A stretch of DNA of 5,256 bases from Chloroflexota bacterium (GTDB lineage Bacteria > Chloroflexota > Dehalococcoidia > JACQGW01), in contig JACQGW010000092.1 of the NCBI GenBank assembly GCA_016199325.1, positions 1-5,256 of the forward strand. Reading direction: 5' to 3'. This document shows, in pieces, positions 3,166 to 5,256 of the stretch. The first letter of the stretch is position 1, and the number at the start of each line of letters is the position of its first letter. The notes under the pieces were generated by a model. That model made no database searches, was not told the DNA's origin, and worked only from the letters and a program-made list of their open reading frames with translations. The position numbers and the translations under genes are program-made.

Positions 3166-5256
3166 TCAGCACTCGGTATAGGCGCACAAATGGCACTTGC
3201 GGCAGCCCTCCTCGTAGACCAGGCTGTTGTTGCCGCAGTTCGGGCACAGGTTGCCGGTCCACAGCGGCAGCGCAAGCTGGGCCGCCGGCTCGCCGTGGCT
3301 GTGGCCGTTGGCGCCGGCCGGCGCCGCCTCGCCGAGGTGCTGGTCGAGCGCCTGGGCGACCGCGTCCGGCAGCGACCGCACCTGCTTGGGGCCGAACCCC
3401 ACCGACCGGCTGCCGGCGATGCCGCGCAGTTGATTGGCGATCTCCCGGGCCCGCTCGGTCTGCGAGAGCGGCGACGGCAGCCGGAGGATCAGCGAGATCA
3501 AGCGGCCGACCGCCTCGGCCAGGGCGAGGATGTCGCTGCCGGCCCGGCCGACGTTGACGAAGACCTCCAGCGGCCCATCGGGATCGCTGTTGACGGTGAT
3601 GTTCACCTTGCCTTCGGGCGCCTGGATCTGGCGGGTGTAGCCGTGGACAACCGCCGGCCGCGGCTTGATCTCGGCCCGCATCGGCGCGGGTGCCGGCGCT
3701 GCGGCCGGCGGCGGCGCGGCCACCGCCCCCTCTTTCATTCCAACGTTCAAGACCTGCTCCCCCTTGCAGCCGTCCCGGAACACCGTCATGCCGAGACAGC
3801 CCAGATCGTAGGCCATTCGGTAGGCCCGGGCGATGTCGTCGACCGTGGCGTTGTTGGGCAGATTGACCGTCTTGCTGACGGCGTTGTCGGTGTGGCGCTG
3901 GAAGGCCGCCTGCATCCGGACGTGCCAGTCCGGCTCGACCTCGTGCGCGGTGACGAAGACGCGCTGGACGTCGTCCGGGACGCCGGCGACGCCCCGGACG
4001 GTGCCGCGCTCCAGCACCTCCCAGCGCACGGCGTCGGTCAGGAACCCCCGCTGTCGGCCGACCTCCTCGAAGATCGGGTTGAAGAACTTGAGCGTCCGTT
4101 CCCCCGATTTGTGCTGGTAGGCCAGGGCGAACATCGGCTCGACCCCGGAGGAGCAGTTGCTGATGATACTGATCGTTCCCGTCGGGGCGATCGTCGTCAC
4201 CGTCGAGTTGCGGGTCGGCGGTCCGTCCTTGTAGATGCTCCGGTAGAAGTTGGGGAACGGCCCCCGCTCGCGCGCCAGCTCGATGGACATCTCGCGGCCG
4301 GTTCGGGTGATGAACTCCATCAACGCCGACGCCAGCCCGAGCGCCTCCTCCGAGTCGTACGGGATCCCGAGCAGGAAGAGCAGATCGGCCCAGCCCATGA
4401 TACCGAGCCCGATCCGGCGGTTGCTCTGGACCATGTTGGTGATCGCCTGGACCGGGAACGGGTTGATCTCGATGACGTCGTCCAGGAACCGGACGGAGGA
4501 CCGCACCGTCTCCCCGAGCGCGGCCCAGTCCACCTGCGGCCGCCCGTCCCGGGTCGTGGCGAACCTGGCGACGTTGATGGAGCCGAGGTTGCAGGCGTCC
4601 CAGCCGTACAGCCACTGCTCGCCACAGCCGCGACTGACGGCGCCCTCCGTGATCCAGGTATCTGTCGTCGGCTCGTACAGGTCATAGACGCGTTCGACAC
4701 CGTCGAAGGCGATCTCTCGAATCTTGGCGCACCACGGGCCGTGCTCTGCGGGGAACTGCGCAGCCCGATCAAGGGCCGCTTGTTTGCCCGCGTGCGACAG
4801 ACCGATTCGGTGACGGAAGACCCCGAGCCCTTCGCCGGAAATCAGCAGCTCGTATCGCCGATGCCGACTCTGAATGGCGCGACCGTCGACGACACCGCTA
4901 CTCGTGTGCTTCTCGTACACACGCGCGTGAATGCCGAAACACAGCAAGACGCGTCGCACGTCAAGGGCAAGCTCCCTCGACGTGGTAACCAGGCGGAGCA
5001 ACGGGTGCGTGCCGCTCGAATCCACGTTGCCGTCGGTGCCGAACAACCCATCAAGAAGACCCGCCAGGAACTGCTCATTGGTCCGCTGGTAAGCAAGCGG
5101 GATGCGCTTCTCCGGAGTGATGAGTGATGAGCGTCCACCGTCATGCTGGACCGCAGCGAGTAGTGCATCCGGCAAGTCCCTTGGAGATCGGCTGGCTCGT
5201 CCACCGTCATGCTGAGCCGCAGCGAAGCATCTCCCGGACGCTGCTGGTCCAGGCCG
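3166..5256 (-). CDS. nrdJ: Class II ribonucleotide reductase (B12-dependent), C-terminal half, fused in frame to a degenerate intein; 5' end beyond window
   Basis: The frame is open from the right edge (696 residues in window, numbered from 5256). Residues 211-696 are the C-terminal half of adenosylcobalamin-dependent ribonucleotide reductase, which makes deoxyribonucleotides for DNA synthesis. Cys211 of CGEQ is the conserved thiyl-radical cysteine and Glu213 its partner. Then come ACNLGSINVA, the barrel motif APTGTISIISNCSSGVEPMF, and HVRMQAAFQRHTDNAVSKTV running on to NLPNNATVDDIA. After a Pro/Ala linker, a TSCPD-type domain (about 538-640) follows. The tail LCPNCGNN...EEGCRKCHLCAYTEC holds six cysteines that may carry electrons from thioredoxin. 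Residues before 211 are the C-terminal part of an intein at the known insertion point just before the catalytic Cys. The intein ends Arg-Gly instead of His-Asn, so normal splicing is doubtful. The N-terminal reductase half, including the Asn that pairs with the catalytic Cys, is not in the window. The extein part is otherwise well conserved. The TTG at 5175 is an internal codon, not a convincing start. Confidence 0.85.
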   Translation of the reverse strand, partial: RPGPAASGRCFAAAQHDGGRASRSPRDLPDALLAAVQHDGGRSSLITPEKRIPLAYQRTNEQFLAGLLDGLFGTDGNVDSSGTHPLLRLVTTSRELALDVRRVLLCFGIHARVYEKHTSSGVVDGRAIQSRHRRYELLISGEGLGVFRHRIGLSHAGKQAALDRAAQFPAEHGPWCAKIREIAFDGVERVYDLYEPTTDTWITEGAVSRGCGEQWLYGWDACNLGSINVARFATTRDGRPQVDWAALGETVRSSVRFLDDVIEINPFPVQAITNMVQSNRRIGLGIMGWADLLFLLGIPYDSEEALGLASALMEFITRTGREMSIELARERGPFPNFYRSIYKDGPPTRNSTVTTIAPTGTISIISNCSSGVEPMFALAYQHKSGERTLKFFNPIFEEVGRQRGFLTDAVRWEVLERGTVRGVAGVPDDVQRVFVTAHEVEPDWHVRMQAAFQRHTDNAVSKTVNLPNNATVDDIARAYRMAYDLGCLGMTVFRDGCKGEQVLNVGMKEGAVAAPPPAAAPAPAPMRAEIKPRPAVVHGYTRQIQAPEGKVNITVNSDPDGPLEVFVNVGRAGSDILALAEAVGRLISLILRLPSPLSQTERAREIANQLRGIAGSRSVGFGPKQVRSLPDAVAQALDQHLGEAAPAGANGHSHGEPAAQLALPLWTGNLCPNCGNNSLVYEEGCRKCHLCAYTEC
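4627..5118 (-). other. C-terminal intein fragment with LAGLIDADG endonuclease motif
   Basis: Within the nrdJ frame, sequence from TPEKRIPLAYQRTNEQ onward is intein. FLAGLLDGLFGTDGNV (5070-5023) matches a DOD/LAGLIDADG endonuclease motif, probably the second of two, with Asp in TDG as the likely metal ligand. YELLISGEGLGVFRHRIGL is a typical following segment of such inteins. The C-terminal splicing block reads VERVYDLYEPTTDTWITEGA then VSRG immediately before Cys211. Aligned to the usual VYDL...G.VVHN pattern, His becomes Arg and the terminal Asn becomes Gly. The first endonuclease motif and the N-terminal splicing blocks are not in the window. It is probably splicing-defective, although N-terminal cleavage cannot be judged. 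Confidence 0.8.
5115..5131. repeat. Short 7-bp tandem repeat at the intein/repeat boundary
   Basis: GAGTGAT occurs at 5115-5121 and 5122-5128 and is followed by GAG (5129-5131). It lies exactly where recognisable intein sequence gives way to the palindromic repeats, so it may mark slippage or an insertion junction. Read in the nrdJ frame it gives SSLIT and keeps the frame open. Confidence 0.5.
5132..5230. repeat. Two copies of a REP-like palindromic repeat, 66-bp period
   Basis: CGTCCACCGTCATGCTG is identical at 5132-5148 and 5198-5214. In both copies two differing bases (GA or AG) are followed by identical CCGCAGCGA (5151-5159 and 5217-5225). The right copy continues to AGCAT, forming an imperfect palindrome ATGCT...AGCAT (5209-5230); the left copy has lost this symmetry. 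On the minus strand both encode QHDGGR in the nrdJ frame, 22 codons apart. The sequence resembles interspersed intergenic repeats I recall from Chloroflexota and other GC-rich genomes, unverified. It is not expected inside a protein-coding gene. Confidence 0.6.

Noticed and set aside
3014..4615. 533-codon minus-strand frame overlapping nrdJ in another frame
   Set aside because: Gly/Arg/Ala/Pro-rich translation without domains, explained by the GC-biased third positions of nrdJ.
2986..5127. 713-codon open frame on the + strand opposite nrdJ
   Set aside because: It is antisense to a clearly recognisable NrdJ/intein coding sequence. Its translation is a low-complexity Arg/Asp/Val-rich product with no motifs, typical of an antisense shadow in GC-rich DNA.
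5132..5230. CRISPR array
   Set aside because: Only two imperfect repeats with a 38-base gap; the copies have diverged, one is palindromic, and no further unit or cas gene is seen.

Overview
The window is GC-rich DNA with GC-biased third codon positions. A class II (B12-dependent) ribonucleotide reductase carrying an intein remnant, a secreted M23 peptidase with a golvesin-type C-terminal domain, and VapBC/XRE toxin-antitoxin genes together suggest a bacterium, possibly Chloroflexota (Thermomicrobia-like). That assignment is an impression from gene families and composition, not a test. No rRNA, tRNA, CRISPR array or transposase is visible.

Left part (1-2042, + strand). The window opens with what may be the last codons of an upstream gene. 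A likely promoter with an inverted repeat over its -35/spacer region follows, then a 522-aa secreted M23 (LasA/LytM-type) metallopeptidase. It has a signal peptide, peptidase domain, beta-rich middle, Pro/Ala linker and golvesin-like C-terminal domain. Eleven bases after it, behind a good ribosome-binding site, is an XRE/HigA-type antitoxin-like gene broken by an in-frame TAG at codon 15.

Middle (2043-3165). After a 92-bp intergenic gap with no gene, a VapBC toxin-antitoxin operon lies on the minus strand. The Phd/YefM-type antitoxin comes first, with an extended -10 promoter enclosed by a perfect 8-bp inverted repeat. The PIN-domain toxin follows and has no ATG, GTG or TTG at the expected start, only CTG just after the antitoxin stop. 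Between vapB and the reductase lies a short minus-strand reading frame resembling the C-terminus of a LysR-type regulator, probably a gene relic.

Right part (3166-5256, minus strand). One open frame runs from the right edge to 3166. Its last 486 residues are the C-terminal half of adenosylcobalamin-dependent ribonucleotide reductase (NrdJ), starting exactly at the thiyl-radical cysteine and ending in a TSCPD domain and a Cys-rich tail. Directly upstream in frame is the C-terminal part of an intein with a LAGLIDADG endonuclease motif. The intein's final His-Asn, normally needed for C-terminal cleavage, reads Arg-Gly. Further upstream the frame runs through two copies of a palindromic REP-like repeat with a 66-bp period where the rest of the endonuclease would be expected. 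The reductase therefore looks interrupted by a decayed intein.

Overall, an intact secreted peptidase sits beside a cluster of decaying or defective accessory elements: a broken antitoxin, a toxin with a lost or non-canonical start, a regulator relic and a degenerate intein with repeats.
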